64,000 nt of DNA, from the NCBI GenBank assembly GCA_027313705.1, contig DAHVDE010000049.1:1-64000 (forward strand). The letters run 5' to 3'. Shown here piece after piece: positions 38,657 to 50,115 of the stretch (the first letter of the stretch is position 1; every line of letters begins with the position of its first letter). Source of the DNA: Actinomycetota bacterium (GTDB lineage Bacteria > Actinomycetota > Actinomycetes > Streptosporangiales > Streptosporangiaceae). A program made the position numbers and the translations under genes. A model generated the notes under the pieces. It worked only from the letters and a program-made list of their open reading frames with translations, did no database searches and had not been told where the DNA came from.

Positions 38657-39628
38657 CTATCTTCCTGGCAGTGGCAGCCGTTCGACGATCCGGGCAAGCG
38701 CCTGCTCTGGCAGGTCACGGCCGACCACGGCTTCAGCCGTCGGCAGCAACCTGTGCGCGAGCACCGGCCCGGCCAGCGCCTGGATGTCGTCAGGGATTAC
38801 GAAGTTCCTGTCCTCCAGAGCCGCATAGGCGCGGCTCGCGCGCAGCAGGTGCAGCGCCGCTCGCGGCGAGGCGCCAAGCCGGAGCGAGGCGGCCGTTCTT
38901 GTCGCGTTGACCAAGTCAATGATGTATTGCCTGACCTGATCGGCGACGTGCACCTCACGCACCGCCGCGATCAGCGCCCTTACATCACTAGCATGCGCCG
39001 CGGGCTTCAGTTCGTCGAGCGGGGAATGCGACCCGTGCGCGGCAAGCATTGCCAGTTCCGCCTTGGCACTCGGGTAACCGAGCGAGATCCGCGCGGTAAA
39101 CCTGTCGCGCTGCGCTTCCGGCAGCGGGTAGGTGCCTTCCATCTCGACCGGATTCTGGGTGGCAAGCACCATGAAGGGTGACTCAAGCTGGTAGGTGACG
39201 CCGTCAACGGTGACCTGACGTTCTTCCATCGACTCGAGCATGGCCGACTGGGTCTTCGGCGAAGCCCGGTTGATCTCGTCGCCGAGTACCAGGTTCGCGA
39301 AGATCGGGCCCGGCTTGAATTCGAACTCGCGCAGTTCCTGGTTGAATGCGCTCACTCCGGTGATGTCGCTCGGCAGCAGGTCGGGCGTGAACTGGACGCG
39401 GCGCACGGAGCAGTCGATCGACCGCGCTAGCGCCTTGGCCATCAGCGTCTTGCCTACGCCGGGGACATCCTCGATCAGCACATGACCTTCGGCAAGCAGC
39501 ACCGTCATGGCCAGCCTTACCGTCTCAGGCTTACCCTCGATGACCGAATTGATGGCGTCGCTAATCCGGTGGGCGATCGGAATCAACTGGTCAAGCGTGC
39601 GTTCAGTGTGCCCAGTTTGAGCTGACAC
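38657..39628 (-). CDS. MoxR-family AAA+ ATPase
   Basis: GHVLIEDVPGVGKTLMAKALARSID; GPIFANLVLGDEINRASPKTQSAMLESMEERQVTVDG; GTG start. Confidence 0.95.
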   Translation of the reverse strand: MSAQTGHTERTLDQLIPIAHRISDAINSVIEGKPETVRLAMTVLLAEGHVLIEDVPGVGKTLMAKALARSIDCSVRRVQFTPDLLPSDITGVSAFNQELREFEFKPGPIFANLVLGDEINRASPKTQSAMLESMEERQVTVDGVTYQLESPFMVLATQNPVEMEGTYPLPEAQRDRFTARISLGYPSAKAELAMLAAHGSHSPLDELKPAAHASDVRALIAAVREVHVADQVRQYIIDLVNATRTAASLRLGASPRAALHLLRASRAYAALEDRNFVIPDDIQALAGPVLAHRLLPTAEAVVGRDLPEQALARIVERLPLPGR

Positions 39629-39842
39629 GCATCCTCCTTAGACCTAACGCCTCGCGCCAGGCGGTTCATAGCTCGTAGTGGTCGCGCCGTGACGGTGACG
39701 CCCTGGCGCGAGCGATGACCATTTCCGTGCGCCTTGACAGTACGTGGCGACATGCATCGAGGTAACAACGGATTGGAAATCACTGCATAACAAGCTTCCC
39801 TGTTCCCAGCCGAACTAGTCGATACCTGGCACTCGTGCCGCA

Positions 39843-39867
39843 GCCGGGTGGTTAACGCCCACCCGGC
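39843..39867. other. Perfect 9-bp stem hairpin in the divergent moxR/mraZ intergenic region
   Basis: GCCGGGTGG (39843-39851), TTAACGC loop, CCACCCGGC (39859-39867). Confidence 0.75.
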
Positions 39868-39979
39868 GCTGGCGCGGTGGCGGTCAAGCGCCCCCGCCCC
39901 TCCCCACCCTCGTCCCTATGCGCTGACCTCACGTTTTGTGGTGCGGCTGAGTCAAATCCCAGTGCTCAGATGATTGACG

Positions 39980-40013
39980 GTGGTGGATTGTGGAGTACAG
40001 TGGTGCGCGGTGG
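39980..40013 (+). promoter_or_regulatory. Candidate MraZ operator: four GTGG direct repeats at exact 10-bp spacing
   Basis: GTGG at 39980, 39990, 40000, 40010 upstream of mraZ. Confidence 0.8.
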
Positions 40014-40081
40014 GGAGCGAGAGCACCTTGCCGTGGGCCTAAGTGGGGGAGTGCGCAAGCAGCGCGGTGGAGGTGAGGCCG

Positions 40082-40513
40082 GTGTTTCTCGGCACTCATA
40101 CTCCACGGCTTGACGACAAGGGCCGCCTCTTCCTTCCGGCGAAGTACCGTGACGAACTTGCGGAGGGGCTGGTGCTGACTAAGGGTCAGGAGCGCTGCCT
40201 CTACGTGTTTCCTCAGGAGGAGTTCGGCCGGATCACCGAGGCGCTGCGGTCGGCGCCGGTGACAGCGAAAGCGGTGCGCGACTACAGCAGGGTCTTCTTC
40301 GCGAGCGCCTCTGACGAGATGCCGGACAAGCAGGGCAGGATCACGATCCCTACGGCCCTGCGCGAGTACGCGGGCCTGCAGCGTGACTGCGTCGTCATCG
40401 GCGCGAACACCAGGCTGGAGATATGGGACGCGGCCGCCTGGGATACCTACCTGCGGGAGCAGGAGGACGCCTTCTCCGACGCTTCGCAGGAGGTGCTGCC
40501 AGGAGTCCTGTAA
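40082..40513 (+). CDS. mraZ: Transcriptional regulator MraZ
   Basis: [26 protein letters not shown]... [20 protein letters not shown] start at 40082. Confidence 0.95.
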   Translation: MFLGTHTPRLDDKGRLFLPAKYRDELAEGLVLTKGQERCLYVFPQEEFGRITEALRSAPVTAKAVRDYSRVFFASASDEMPDKQGRITIPTALREYAGLQRDCVVIGANTRLEIWDAAAWDTYLREQEDAFSDASQEVLPGVL

Positions 40514-40706
40514 TAACCGGCGCGCATCCAATGCGCCAAGTGCCCGGCGAGGTCTCCACCCGCGCCGGACGGCAGGCCGGCTGACGTCACTTCCCCGGCG
40601 CCAGGCGAGCAGCCGCCGTCCAGAGATCGCGCGGATGGCGACCTGGCCGGGCACCTCTAGCACACCTGCGACCTCGGCCGGCCGGCTACGAACGAGAGGG
40701 GGCTCC

Positions 40707-41681
40707 ATGAGTACGGCGACTTCAGGAACTGCGGCATCAGGGCACGTTCCTGTCATGCTCGACCAGGTTCGCGAGCTACTCGCCCCTTCACTCGATACGG
40801 CGGGCGCCGTCCTCGTCGACGCCACCCTCGGCCGGGCCGGCCATGCCATGGCGTTGCTTGCCGATCATCGCGAGCTCACCGTTATCGGCATCGATGCCGA
40901 TCAGGCCGCCATTGACGCCTCGCGGCAGTTGCTGCACAACGACCTTGACCGTGTCATTCTCGTGCACGCGGTCTACGATCAGATTCCCTCGGTGCTCGCC
41001 GATCTCGGGATTCGCGGCGTGCAGGGCTTTCTCTTCGATCTCGGAGTGTCATCCCCGCAGCTTGACGAGCCTGGTCGTGGCTTTTCTTATGCGCAGGACG
41101 CTCCGCTCGACATGCGGATGGACCGCGAAGGCCCGCTCACGGCGGCAGACGTGGTCAACACTTACCCGGCCGCCAGGCTGGCCCGCATTCTCACCGAATA
41201 CGGTGAGGAGCGTTTCGCCCGCCGTATCGCCGAAGCGCTGGTTGCCGAGCGCCGCCGAGCGCCGGTCACCTCCACCGCGCGGCTCGCCGACATCGTGCGC
41301 GAGTCCATCCCCGCGCCGGCCAGGCGTACCGGCGGAAACCCCGCCAAACGCACCTTCCAGGCTCTGCGCATCGAGGTGAACGATGAGCTTGGCAGCTTGC
41401 GCCGAGCCATTCCTGCCGCGCTTGATGCCGTTGCCGTCGGCGGCCGGATTGTCGTGCTCGCCTATCACTCGCTTGAAGACCGGATCGTGAAGCGGGAATT
41501 CGCCTCGCGTGCGACCGACAGCACGCCACCAGGGCTTCCCGTGCCGCTTGCCAGTGCCAGGCCGCAGTTCAAGCTGCTGACCTCAGGCGCGAGACGACCA
41601 GCACAAGCCGAACTCGCGGCCAATCCGCGAGCGGCGTCAGCCAGGCTGCGAGCCGCCGAGCGAGTTCGGGCGGCGGCATGA
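40707..41681 (+). CDS. rsmH: 16S rRNA (cytosine1402-N4)-methyltransferase
   Basis: HVPVMLDQVRELLAPS; VDATLGRAGHAMALL; FDLGVSSPQLDEPGRGFSYAQDAPLDMRMD; YHSLEDRIVKREF. Confidence 0.96.
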   Translation: MSTATSGTAASGHVPVMLDQVRELLAPSLDTAGAVLVDATLGRAGHAMALLADHRELTVIGIDADQAAIDASRQLLHNDLDRVILVHAVYDQIPSVLADLGIRGVQGFLFDLGVSSPQLDEPGRGFSYAQDAPLDMRMDREGPLTAADVVNTYPAARLARILTEYGEERFARRIAEALVAERRRAPVTSTARLADIVRESIPAPARRTGGNPAKRTFQALRIEVNDELGSLRRAIPAALDAVAVGGRIVVLAYHSLEDRIVKREFASRATDSTPPGLPVPLASARPQFKLLTSGARRPAQAELAANPRAASARLRAAERVRAAA

Positions 41682-41704
41682 CAGACAGGATCGGGTGAGC
41701 CGCG

Positions 41705-42508
41705 ATGAAGAGCGACATGAAGGATCGCACGGCGCAGGTGCCACCGCCGCAGGCCAGGAAGCCGGCGAAGCCTGGCCGTCGGCCGCGCCCTGGCTGGCCG
41801 GCGGAACTGCCGAAAACCCCGCTGCGGCCAGCCAGCCCGGCGCGACCGCCAGGTCCTGGCCGTTCTGGCCGCCCGGTCAGGACGGCAGACGGGTCCAGGC
41901 CACCGACCGCCGCCTTCATGCCGCAGACCCTGCCGGAGACCGGGCAGTTCCCTTCGGCTGCGACCCAGCAAACCGCCGCGTCGCCGGCCTGGGCGCCGCC
42001 AGCCGCCGTGCCGCATCCTGCCGCGAGGCATGCGGGCACCCCGCAGCCACCGGTCAGGCCGAGCACCCAGGCCAGGCGCACCTCGTTCGTCTTGCTGCTG
42101 GTCGGATTGCTCGGCGGCGGCCTGGTATGCCTGCTCGTGGTGAATACCACCCTGGCCGCGAATTCCATCGAGATCTATAACCTCCAGCAGCAGAATGCCG
42201 AGGGCGCCCAGCAGGTGCAGCAACTTGAGCAGCAGGTCGCGCAGGCGCAGACGGCCAGCGTGATTGCCAGGGAAGCATGGAAACTTGGCCTGCGGCCGCA
42301 AGGCAAGCTGATCTTCATAAACCTGCGCTCGAAGAAGATAGTTGCCCAGCCGGGCACCACGCGTACTGAGCTGGCTGGCCGGCGCGTGCCAGTGGCCACG
42401 GCCAGTCCATCGCACCAGGGCCGCGGACGCGGCAAGATCGGCAAGCAAGGCAGCCAGGGCAAGCAAGGCACCGCGGGGAAGGCTGCCGCGCGCGGAGCCG
42501 GCCGGTGA
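41705..42508 (+). CDS. FtsL-like septum-associated membrane protein
   Basis: Single TM helix (SFVLLLVGLLGGGLVCLLVVNT) then coiled coil (IEIYNLQQQNAEGAQQVQQLEQQVAQAQ); located between rsmH and ftsI. Confidence 0.75.
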   Translation: MKSDMKDRTAQVPPPQARKPAKPGRRPRPGWPAELPKTPLRPASPARPPGPGRSGRPVRTADGSRPPTAAFMPQTLPETGQFPSAATQQTAASPAWAPPAAVPHPAARHAGTPQPPVRPSTQARRTSFVLLLVGLLGGGLVCLLVVNTTLAANSIEIYNLQQQNAEGAQQVQQLEQQVAQAQTASVIAREAWKLGLRPQGKLIFINLRSKKIVAQPGTTRTELAGRRVPVATASPSHQGRGRGKIGKQGSQGKQGTAGKAAARGAGR

Positions 42509-44658
42509 CAGGAAGCCAGGGCGACGGTCAGTGGCCGCGCCGCGACGCTCAATCTAGCCGCAGGCCGCCAGGCACCGGGCCGAGACCTGGAGCGCCAAGG
42601 CCAGGCGCGGCCAGGCCAGGCCAGTCCAGATCTGGCGGCGCCGCGCCAGGTCGCGCCGCATCGGCTGGCACGGCGAGCCGGCCACGTCCCGGCGCGGGCA
42701 CCAGGCGGTCGCAGGGAACTCGCCCTCAGGCACCCGCGGGCGCGAACGATCCCGGCCAGCAGCCGATGGCCCGGTCAGCTAAGCCCCGGTCGGCTAACCC
42801 GAGGTCGGCGAAGGACGGGCCGGCGAAGGACGGCCCGCAGACAGCGCGCGGGCTGAAAGGGAGTCCGCAGCCGCCACGGCGGGCGAGTTCGCGCGGGCTC
42901 AGCATCCTGCGTCGCTCCAACACGAACAGGCGCCTTAACGCGACCATGCTGGCCGTTGGCCTCGTCGTCGCGGCGATCGGATTCCGCCTGATCGAGTTCC
43001 AGGGGGTGGATGGCAGGAATTTCCGCATGCTGAGCGAGGAGCAGAACGTCGAGACGCTGCCGATCGCCAGCCTGAGGGGCGAGATCACCAGCAGCGACGG
43101 CATCGTGCTTGCCATGACCGTGCAGACCGATCAGGTGCAAGCCGACCCGCCGCTGATCATGGACTACACCAGTCTGCAGGCGATGGCGCAGGAACTGGCC
43201 GGCCCGCTCCAGATGAACCGGTCGGTGATACTCCACCTGCTCAGGCACCCGACCTCACCAGAGAACGTCGTGCTGAAGCAGTCGGTCAACCTGAACGTGG
43301 CCGGTGCCATCAGCAAGCTGAACAACCCCGGCCTGGCGCTCACTCCGGTCTACACCAGGGTCTATCCGGGCGGAGATCTCGCCGCAGGACTGCTCGGTTT
43401 CGTGAACACCGATCAGAACGACGACGTGATGACGGGCGAGGCTGGCCTGGAAGAGGAGTACAACCGCCTGCTCTCAGGTAAGAACGGCAAGCAGGAAGAG
43501 GAGTTCGGCCCGGACGGCATCGTGCCCAATACGCAGACCGTGATCAAGAACGTCGTGCCTGCCGGTAACTTGCGCCTCACCATCCAGTCCGACATCGAGT
43601 GGGAAGCGCAGCGGGAGTGCGCGATCCAGGTGCGAGCGACCGAGGCCAAGAATTGCTCGGTCATCGTCATCCAGCCGCGCACCGGCCGGATCCTGGCGCT
43701 GGCCCAGTATCCCGATTTCAATCCGAATCTTCCCATCACGAATCTGGCCGAGACCGCTGACCTGCCGGTTTCCGAGGTCTTTGCGCCGGGAAGCACCGCC
43801 AAGGTAATGACCGCCGCGGCCGCGTTCTTGTACGCGAAGGAGACGCCGCTCACCAGTTACCTGGTGCCCTGGCGCATTGACTGGCACGGCGCCTGGTATC
43901 ACGACGCCGAGTATCACCCCACTCTGCGCTACACGATCGCCGGCATCATCGCCCATTCGCTGAATGACGGCATGATCCAGGTGGCGCAGAACATCACGCC
44001 TGAAGAGCAGTACAGAGAGATTCGCAAGTTCGGCATCGGCTCCTACACGGGCCTCAACCTGCCAGGTGAAAGCGCGGGCCTGCTTCCCCCCGTGCAGCAG
44101 TGGACGGGTCCTTACCGCAATGAGCGGTACCAGATCTCCTTCGGCCAGAGCGTTGGCGTCACCGCCATTCAGATGGCGGAGGTCTACGCGACGATCGCGA
44201 ACGGCGGCGTCGCGGTGGCACCGCAGATCGTCGCCGGGCACACCACGGCTTCAGGCAAGTACGTCCCGGCGAAGCCGCCCGCGACCAGGCGGGTGATCCC
44301 GGCCAGCACCGCGGGGCAGCTGATCGAGTCCCTTGACCAGGTTTCGCCGGTCTACAACAGGGCGGGAGAGCCATGGGGTCTCGTCAACGGGTACACGGTC
44401 GCCTCTAAGACCGGCACGTCTCAAGAGCCGGGCAACATCTATGGCGCCAGCTTCATCGGCATAGCCCCGGCTTCGAGCACGAACAACCTTGTCGTCGCCG
44501 TGAATGTGCAGGATCCGCGTAAGGGCAGTTATTTCGGTATCTCGGTAGCCGGCCCGATATTCAACGCGGTGATGAAGTTCGCGCTGGCCACGATGAAGAT
44601 CCCGCCAGATGGCGGTCATGTACCTTACGTACCGCTCACCCAGGGTCAGGCGAGGTAG
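42505..44658 (+). CDS. ftsI: Penicillin-binding protein, FtsI/PBP2-3 type
   Basis: Transpeptidase motifs APGSTAKVMT (SxxK), SLNDG (SxN-type), SKTGTSQ (KTG). Confidence 0.94.
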   Translation: MTGSQGDGQWPRRDAQSSRRPPGTGPRPGAPRPGAARPGQSRSGGAAPGRAASAGTASRPRPGAGTRRSQGTRPQAPAGANDPGQQPMARSAKPRSANPRSAKDGPAKDGPQTARGLKGSPQPPRRASSRGLSILRRSNTNRRLNATMLAVGLVVAAIGFRLIEFQGVDGRNFRMLSEEQNVETLPIASLRGEITSSDGIVLAMTVQTDQVQADPPLIMDYTSLQAMAQELAGPLQMNRSVILHLLRHPTSPENVVLKQSVNLNVAGAISKLNNPGLALTPVYTRVYPGGDLAAGLLGFVNTDQNDDVMTGEAGLEEEYNRLLSGKNGKQEEEFGPDGIVPNTQTVIKNVVPAGNLRLTIQSDIEWEAQRECAIQVRATEAKNCSVIVIQPRTGRILALAQYPDFNPNLPITNLAETADLPVSEVFAPGSTAKVMTAAAAFLYAKETPLTSYLVPWRIDWHGAWYHDAEYHPTLRYTIAGIIAHSLNDGMIQVAQNITPEEQYREIRKFGIGSYTGLNLPGESAGLLPPVQQWTGPYRNERYQISFGQSVGVTAIQMAEVYATIANGGVAVAPQIVAGHTTASGKYVPAKPPATRRVIPASTAGQLIESLDQVSPVYNRAGEPWGLVNGYTVASKTGTSQEPGNIYGASFIGIAPASSTNNLVVAVNVQDPRKGSYFGISVAGPIFNAVMKFALATMKIPPDGGHVPYVPLTQGQAR

Positions 44659-44667
44659 TCTCAGCCC

Positions 44668-46233
44668 GTGCCAGCGGCTCTTCGCCCCCAACACGTCCCG
44701 GTGCGCTCGCTAACCGGGCTAGCCTCGCTGCTCGGGCTCAGGCGCCCCGACGGCAGCGGGGAAGACAGTTCTTTTATCCGCCAGGAACTCCGCGGGGTGA
44801 CTGGGATCACCCATGACTCCACGGCCGTGCTTTCCGGCGACCTTTACGCCGCGCTGCCCGGCAGCAAGCATCATGGAGCGCAGTTCTGCGAGCAGGCCGC
44901 CGCCGCTGGCGCGGTCGCCGTGCTCACCGATCCGGCGGGCCGCGACCGGGCGGTTCACAGCGGGCTTCCGGTCTTCGTGGTGGCCGATCCGCGCGCCAGG
45001 CTCGGTGAGGTATCGTCCTGGGTCTACGGGAACCCGTCGGGACGGCTGCTGCTGGTCGGGGTTACGGGGACGAGCGGCAAGACCACGAGCACGTACCTGA
45101 TCGAATCAGGCCTTCGCCAGGCCGGGCACCTGACCGGGCTGATCGGCGGAGTGGAGACCAGGGTCGCAGGGGTCGCCGAACCGAGCAAGCTGACGACGCC
45201 TGAGGCCACCGAACTGCAGGCGCTGCTCGCGGTGATGGCCGAACGGCGGGTGACGGCGGCCGCGATGGAGGTGTCCAGCCACGCGCTCGCGCTCGGCCGG
45301 GTCGCGGGCACCTCCTACGAAGTCGCCGTGTTCACCAACCTGTCGCAGGACCACCTGGATTTTCACGAAGACATGGACCGCTACTTCGCGGCCAAGTCCG
45401 AGTTGTTCACCCCGCGCTACGCCCGCTCTGGCGTGGTGAACATCGACGACGACTACGGCAGGAAACTGATGGGCAGGTCACAGATTCCCGTGACGACGTT
45501 CTCCGCGCTCGGCCGCAGCGACGCCGACTGGCGTGCCCTGGACGTGCGCTGCGGCGCGGACGGGTCGGCATTTCAGGTCGTCGGTCCCGGCGGGGTGCAG
45601 GCCGATGCGTCGACCGTGCTTGCCGGCCCATTCAACGTGATGAACGCGCTCGGTGCGATCGTCGCCCTGGTCGAGACTGGCATCGGGCTGAACGCGGCCG
45701 TGACAGGCGTGGCCGCCTGCCCGGGTGTGCCTGGCAGGCTGGAGCGGGTGGAGTCGGCGCAGGACCTCACCGTGCTCGTCGACTATTCACACAAGCCGGG
45801 AGCGGTCGAGGCGGTGCTCGCCGCGCTACGACCGGTGACGTCTGGCAACCTGCGCATCGTGCTCGGCTGCGGCGGCGACAGGGACAAGGCCAAGCGGCCG
45901 CTGATGGGCGAGGCCGCCGCGCGACTGGCCGACGTGGCAATACTCACCAGCGACAATCCGCGCTCGGAGGATCCGCTTGAGATTCTTGGCGAAATGCTGG
46001 CCGGCGCACTCGCCGTGCCGCAGGCTCACCGGGCGCACGTCATCGTCGAGCCCGACCGGGCGGCGGCCATCAAGCTGGCCATCACGGGAGCGGCGAAGGG
46101 CGATGTGGTGCTGATCGCGGGCAAGGGGCACGAGCGCGGGCAGTACCTCGCCGACCAGGTGATCCCGTTCGATGACCGTGAGGTAGCGGCTGAGGTTCTC
46201 GGCACGGCCTGCGGAGACGGAGGGAAGGCGTGA
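44668..46233 (+). CDS. murE: UDP-N-acetylmuramoyl-tripeptide synthetase-type ligase
   Basis: GVTGTSGKTTSTYLIESGL; TNLSQDHLDFHEDM; VDYSHKPGAVEAVL; CGGDRDKAKRPLMG; SDNPRSEDP. Confidence 0.96.
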   Translation: MPAALRPQHVPVRSLTGLASLLGLRRPDGSGEDSSFIRQELRGVTGITHDSTAVLSGDLYAALPGSKHHGAQFCEQAAAAGAVAVLTDPAGRDRAVHSGLPVFVVADPRARLGEVSSWVYGNPSGRLLLVGVTGTSGKTTSTYLIESGLRQAGHLTGLIGGVETRVAGVAEPSKLTTPEATELQALLAVMAERRVTAAAMEVSSHALALGRVAGTSYEVAVFTNLSQDHLDFHEDMDRYFAAKSELFTPRYARSGVVNIDDDYGRKLMGRSQIPVTTFSALGRSDADWRALDVRCGADGSAFQVVGPGGVQADASTVLAGPFNVMNALGAIVALVETGIGLNAAVTGVAACPGVPGRLERVESAQDLTVLVDYSHKPGAVEAVLAALRPVTSGNLRIVLGCGGDRDKAKRPLMGEAAARLADVAILTSDNPRSEDPLEILGEMLAGALAVPQAHRAHVIVEPDRAAAIKLAITGAAKGDVVLIAGKGHERGQYLADQVIPFDDREVAAEVLGTACGDGGKA

Positions 46234-47621
46234 TTCCCTTTTCTGTCCGGCAGATAGCGCGGATTACCGGCGGCCGCCCTGACAGCGTGGCCGACCTGGC
46301 CAGGATCGTGACCGGACCGGTCGTCATCGACTCGCGCCAGGCCGCGCCAGGCGCCCTGTTCGCGGCCCTGCCAGGCGAGCACGCCGACGGGCACGACTTC
46401 GCCGCACAGGCCGCCGCGGCCGGCGCGGTGGTCGTGCTCGGTACCCGGCCGACTGGCGTACCTTCGGTGATCGTGCCCGATGTGCCTGGCGCCCTGGCCA
46501 GGCTGGCCAGGGCGCTCGCGGACAGCCTTCCCGACCTGACGATCGTCGGCATCACCGGCTCCGCGGGCAAGACCACGACCAAGGACCTCGCCGCCCAGCT
46601 CATCTCGACGCTCGGCCCGGCGGTCTGGCCCGCCAACTCGTTCAATAACGAGATCGGGCACCCGCTTACCGTGCTGCGCACGGACGCGGATACCAGGTAC
46701 CTCATCGCCGAGCTTGCCGCCAGGGGGCCCGGTCACATTGCCGCCCTGTGCGACGTCGCGCCGCCTGCGCTCGGCGTGGTGCTCTGCGTGGGCAACGCGC
46801 ACGCAGAGACGTTCGGCAGCCGGGAACAGACCGCGGCAGCCAAGTCAGAGCTGCCTGCGGCGCTGCCAGCGGACGGAGTGGCACTGCTGAACGCCGACGA
46901 TCCGCTGGTCACCGCGATGACGTCACGCACGCTGGCGCGCGTGGTCACTTTCGGCCAGTCGCCAGGTGCCGACATCCGCGCCGCCGACATCGAACTCGAC
47001 AGGCTCAGCCGGCCGGGCTTCACGTTGACGACCGCCGCTGGCTCGGCCAGAGTGCAACTGCGACTGCCAGGCGCTCACAACGTCAGCAACGCCCTGGCGG
47101 CAGCCGGGCTGGCCGCCGAGCTTGGCCTGAGCATCGAAGCCATCGCGGAAGGCCTGTCAGCTGCGGTCGCGCTGAGCAAGTGGCGGATGGAAATCACCGA
47201 GCGAGCCGATGGCGTCATTGTCGTGAATGACGCCTACAACTCGAGCCCTGAGGCGGTGACTGCCGCACTTGACTCGCTCGGGGTCATAGCGGCCGGCCGG
47301 CGAGCCTATGCTGTGCTTGGCCTGATGGCCGAGCTCGGCGATCGGTCAGCAGAATTTCATTTTCAGGCTGGAGTGGTCGCCGCGCGGACCGGGCTGGCCG
47401 GGATCATCGCGGTCGGAGAAGAGGCGGCGCCGATCCTGGACGGCGCCAAATCCGAGCCAGGATTCGCCGGCGAACTGCTCGCCGTTCCCGGCGAGCAGGC
47501 GGCCGTGGCCGCGCTTGCCGAACGGCTAAGACCAGGTGACGTGGTGCTTGTCAAGGCATCAAGGGCCGCCGGGCTGCAGACTGTGGCCCTGGCGCTTACG
47601 GCGCAGGAGACCTCCCCGTGA
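46230..47621 (+). CDS. murF: UDP-N-acetylmuramoyl-tripeptide--D-alanyl-D-alanine ligase
   Basis: [49 protein letters not shown]. Confidence 0.96.
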   Translation: MIPFSVRQIARITGGRPDSVADLARIVTGPVVIDSRQAAPGALFAALPGEHADGHDFAAQAAAAGAVVVLGTRPTGVPSVIVPDVPGALARLARALADSLPDLTIVGITGSAGKTTTKDLAAQLISTLGPAVWPANSFNNEIGHPLTVLRTDADTRYLIAELAARGPGHIAALCDVAPPALGVVLCVGNAHAETFGSREQTAAAKSELPAALPADGVALLNADDPLVTAMTSRTLARVVTFGQSPGADIRAADIELDRLSRPGFTLTTAAGSARVQLRLPGAHNVSNALAAAGLAAELGLSIEAIAEGLSAAVALSKWRMEITERADGVIVVNDAYNSSPEAVTAALDSLGVIAAGRRAYAVLGLMAELGDRSAEFHFQAGVVAARTGLAGIIAVGEEAAPILDGAKSEPGFAGELLAVPGEQAAVAALAERLRPGDVVLVKASRAAGLQTVALALTAQETSP

Positions 47622-48682
47622 AGACGATCATCGTGGCAGGCGCGGTATCGCTGATCCTGTCGCTTTTCGGGACGCCGCTGGCGATCAATATCTTCCGCCG
47701 TCACGGTTATGGCCAGCTGATCAGGGAGGAAGGCCCGGCTGCCCACCTGACCAAGCGCGGCACACCGACCATGGGCGGCACCGTATTCGTGATCGCCGCC
47801 GTGATCGGGTACGTCGTCGCTGACCTCGCCACCAGGCAGCCGATGACCGCCTCAGGACTTCTAGTGCTTGGCCTCATGGCCGGGCTCGGCCTGGTCGGCT
47901 TCGTCGACGACTTCATCAAGATTTACCGGCAGACCAGCCTCGGCCTGCGCAGCGGAGCCAAGCTGGCCGGGCAGTCCGTGATCGGCGCCATCTTCGCGGT
48001 CGAGGTGCTGCACTTTCCCGACCCCTACGGGCTGACACCCGCCGATCCGCAGTTGTCCTTCGTCCGCGATTTCGGCCCCGTGCTCGGCGTGCTGCCCTTC
48101 GTGGTCTGGATCGTGTTCATGATCGGGGCCGCTTCTAACGCGGTCAACCTCACCGACGGCCTGGACGGGCTGGCTACCGGCGCCGCGATCTTGTCGCTCG
48201 CCGCGTACGTGATCATCGCGAACTGGCAGATACGCAACGACTGCACGGTGGAACTGGCCAGGAACTGTTACCTGGTGAGGGACCCGCAGGACATCGGCGT
48301 GGTAGCTGCGGCGCTGCTCGGCGCGTGCCTGGGGTTCCTCTGGTACAACGCACCGCCCGCCAAGATCTTCATGGGTGACACCGGCTCGCTTGCGCTAGGC
48401 GGCGCCCTGGCCGGGCTCGCCGTCTGCACCCAGACCCAGTTGCTCCTGCTGCTGCTCGGCGGCCTTTTCGTGATCATCACGATGTCGGTGATGATCCAGG
48501 TCGGTTCCTTCAAGCTGACCGGCAAACGGGTGTTCAGGATGGCGCCGCTCCAGCATCACTTCGAGCTGATGGGCTGGGCTGAAACGACGATCGTGGTCAG
48601 GTTCTGGCTGATAGCCGGGATCTTCGTCGCGCTCGGGCTGTGCGTGTTCTACATCGAGTGGCTGCAGTGGCTGCCGACCTGA
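47618..48682 (+). CDS. mraY: Phospho-N-acetylmuramoyl-pentapeptide-transferase
   Basis: [62 protein letters not shown]. Confidence 0.97.
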   Translation: MKTIIVAGAVSLILSLFGTPLAINIFRRHGYGQLIREEGPAAHLTKRGTPTMGGTVFVIAAVIGYVVADLATRQPMTASGLLVLGLMAGLGLVGFVDDFIKIYRQTSLGLRSGAKLAGQSVIGAIFAVEVLHFPDPYGLTPADPQLSFVRDFGPVLGVLPFVVWIVFMIGAASNAVNLTDGLDGLATGAAILSLAAYVIIANWQIRNDCTVELARNCYLVRDPQDIGVVAAALLGACLGFLWYNAPPAKIFMGDTGSLALGGALAGLAVCTQTQLLLLLLGGLFVIITMSVMIQVGSFKLTGKRVFRMAPLQHHFELMGWAETTIVVRFWLIAGIFVALGLCVFYIEWLQWLPT

Positions 48683-50115
48683 CAGAAAGCTTCCGTGGCC
48701 AGTTGCGGGGACTCGCCGTCTGCGTGGCTGGCCTTGGCGTCTCAGGGCCGCCTGCCGCGCGGGAGCTGACCAGGCTCGGCGCCCGCGTCACCGCGGTCGA
48801 CTCGCGCTCAGACGAGGCCAGCAGGAAGATCGCCGCCGAGCTGGCGAGCGCGGGCATTTCCGTGCACCTTGGCGAAGCGGCCGCGGCGAGTCTGCCAGCA
48901 GGCACCGGGCTGGTCGTGACGTCGCCAGGCTGGCCGCCGAACGCTCCGCTGCTCCAGGCGGCGGCCGGAGCGGGGATCGACGTGATCGGCGACGTCGAAC
49001 TGGCCTGGCGGCTGCGGCCAGTGCTGGCCGACGGCAGCAGGCAGCTGTGGCTCGCGGTGACCGGCACCAACGGCAAGACGACCACGGTGCGGATGCTTGA
49101 CCTGATGCTGAAGGCGGCGGGCTACCGCAGCATCGCGGCGGGCAACGTCGGCACTTCGCTGGTGGACGTGGTAGCCGATCGGGAGCCATACGAGGTCGTG
49201 GCTGTCGAGTTGTCCAGCTTCCAGCTCCACTGGAGCTCGACGATCAGGGCGCGGGCGGCGGCGCTGCTCAACGTGGCCTCGCACCATCTGGACTGGCACG
49301 GAAGCTTCGCGGCCTACGCACAGGATAAGGCGAAGATCTTCGTGCCAGGCGCGACGGTGATCGGCAATGCCGACGACCAGGTGTCGGCGGCTCTCGCGGC
49401 CCAAGCGGACCGGCCAGGGCGAAGGGTCATGTTCAGGCTCGGCGAGCCAGGCCAGGGCGAGATCGGCGTGGCCGGCGGTTTCCTGGTCGACCGTGCCTTC
49501 GGCTCTGGTGAGCGGCTGGCGGCGACCGCTGACCTCTCCTGGTCGGGCCAGCCGGCAGCGCCGCACAATATCGCGGACGCGCTCGCCGCTGCGGCGCTTG
49601 CCAGGTCCTGCGGCGCCCGTGCGGGCGCGGTAAGCGCCGGACTGGCCAGGTTCAGGCCAGAACCGCACCGGATCGCGCTGATCGGCCACGTGGCCGGCGT
49701 GGACTACGTGGACGATTCCAAGGCCACCAATCCGCATGCCGCCGCCGCTTCGCTCGCTGCCTACCCGCAGGTGGTGTGGGTGGCCGGCGGGTTGCTTCGC
49801 GGCGCCGAGTGCGACCTCGACCGGCTCGTCACCGACGCGGCGGCCAGGTTGCGCGGTGTGGTACTGCTTGGTGCCGATCGGGCAAAGATCGCGGCGGCGC
49901 TTGGCCGACACGCCCCTGATGTCCCAGTCATAGAGGTAAGCGGCACCGACACTGGAACAATGGAACTTGTGGTCAAGGCCGCGGCCGGGCTGGCCTCCCC
50001 TGGCGATACCGTGCTGCTCGCCCCGGCCGCGCAATCTTTTGACATGTTCCGCGACTACCCGGCAAGAGGCGAAGCCTTCGCCGAGGCGGTCAGGCGCCTG
50101 GGAGCGCTAGGTTGA
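48640..50115 (+). CDS. murD: UDP-N-acetylmuramoyl-L-alanine--D-glutamate ligase
   Basis: [51 protein letters not shown]. Start uncertain (in-frame GTGs at 48640/48658/48667). Confidence 0.94.
   Translation: MRVLHRVAAVAADLTESFRGQLRGLAVCVAGLGVSGPPAARELTRLGARVTAVDSRSDEASRKIAAELASAGISVHLGEAAAASLPAGTGLVVTSPGWPPNAPLLQAAAGAGIDVIGDVELAWRLRPVLADGSRQLWLAVTGTNGKTTTVRMLDLMLKAAGYRSIAAGNVGTSLVDVVADREPYEVVAVELSSFQLHWSSTIRARAAALLNVASHHLDWHGSFAAYAQDKAKIFVPGATVIGNADDQVSAALAAQADRPGRRVMFRLGEPGQGEIGVAGGFLVDRAFGSGERLAATADLSWSGQPAAPHNIADALAAAALARSCGARAGAVSAGLARFRPEPHRIALIGHVAGVDYVDDSKATNPHAAAASLAAYPQVVWVAGGLLRGAECDLDRLVTDAAARLRGVVLLGADRAKIAAALGRHAPDVPVIEVSGTDTGTMELVVKAAAGLASPGDTVLLAPAAQSFDMFRDYPARGEAFAEAVRRLGALG

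Noticed and set aside
48808-50034. 408 aa minus-strand ORF over murD
   Set aside because: Shadow ORF of murD; no motif.
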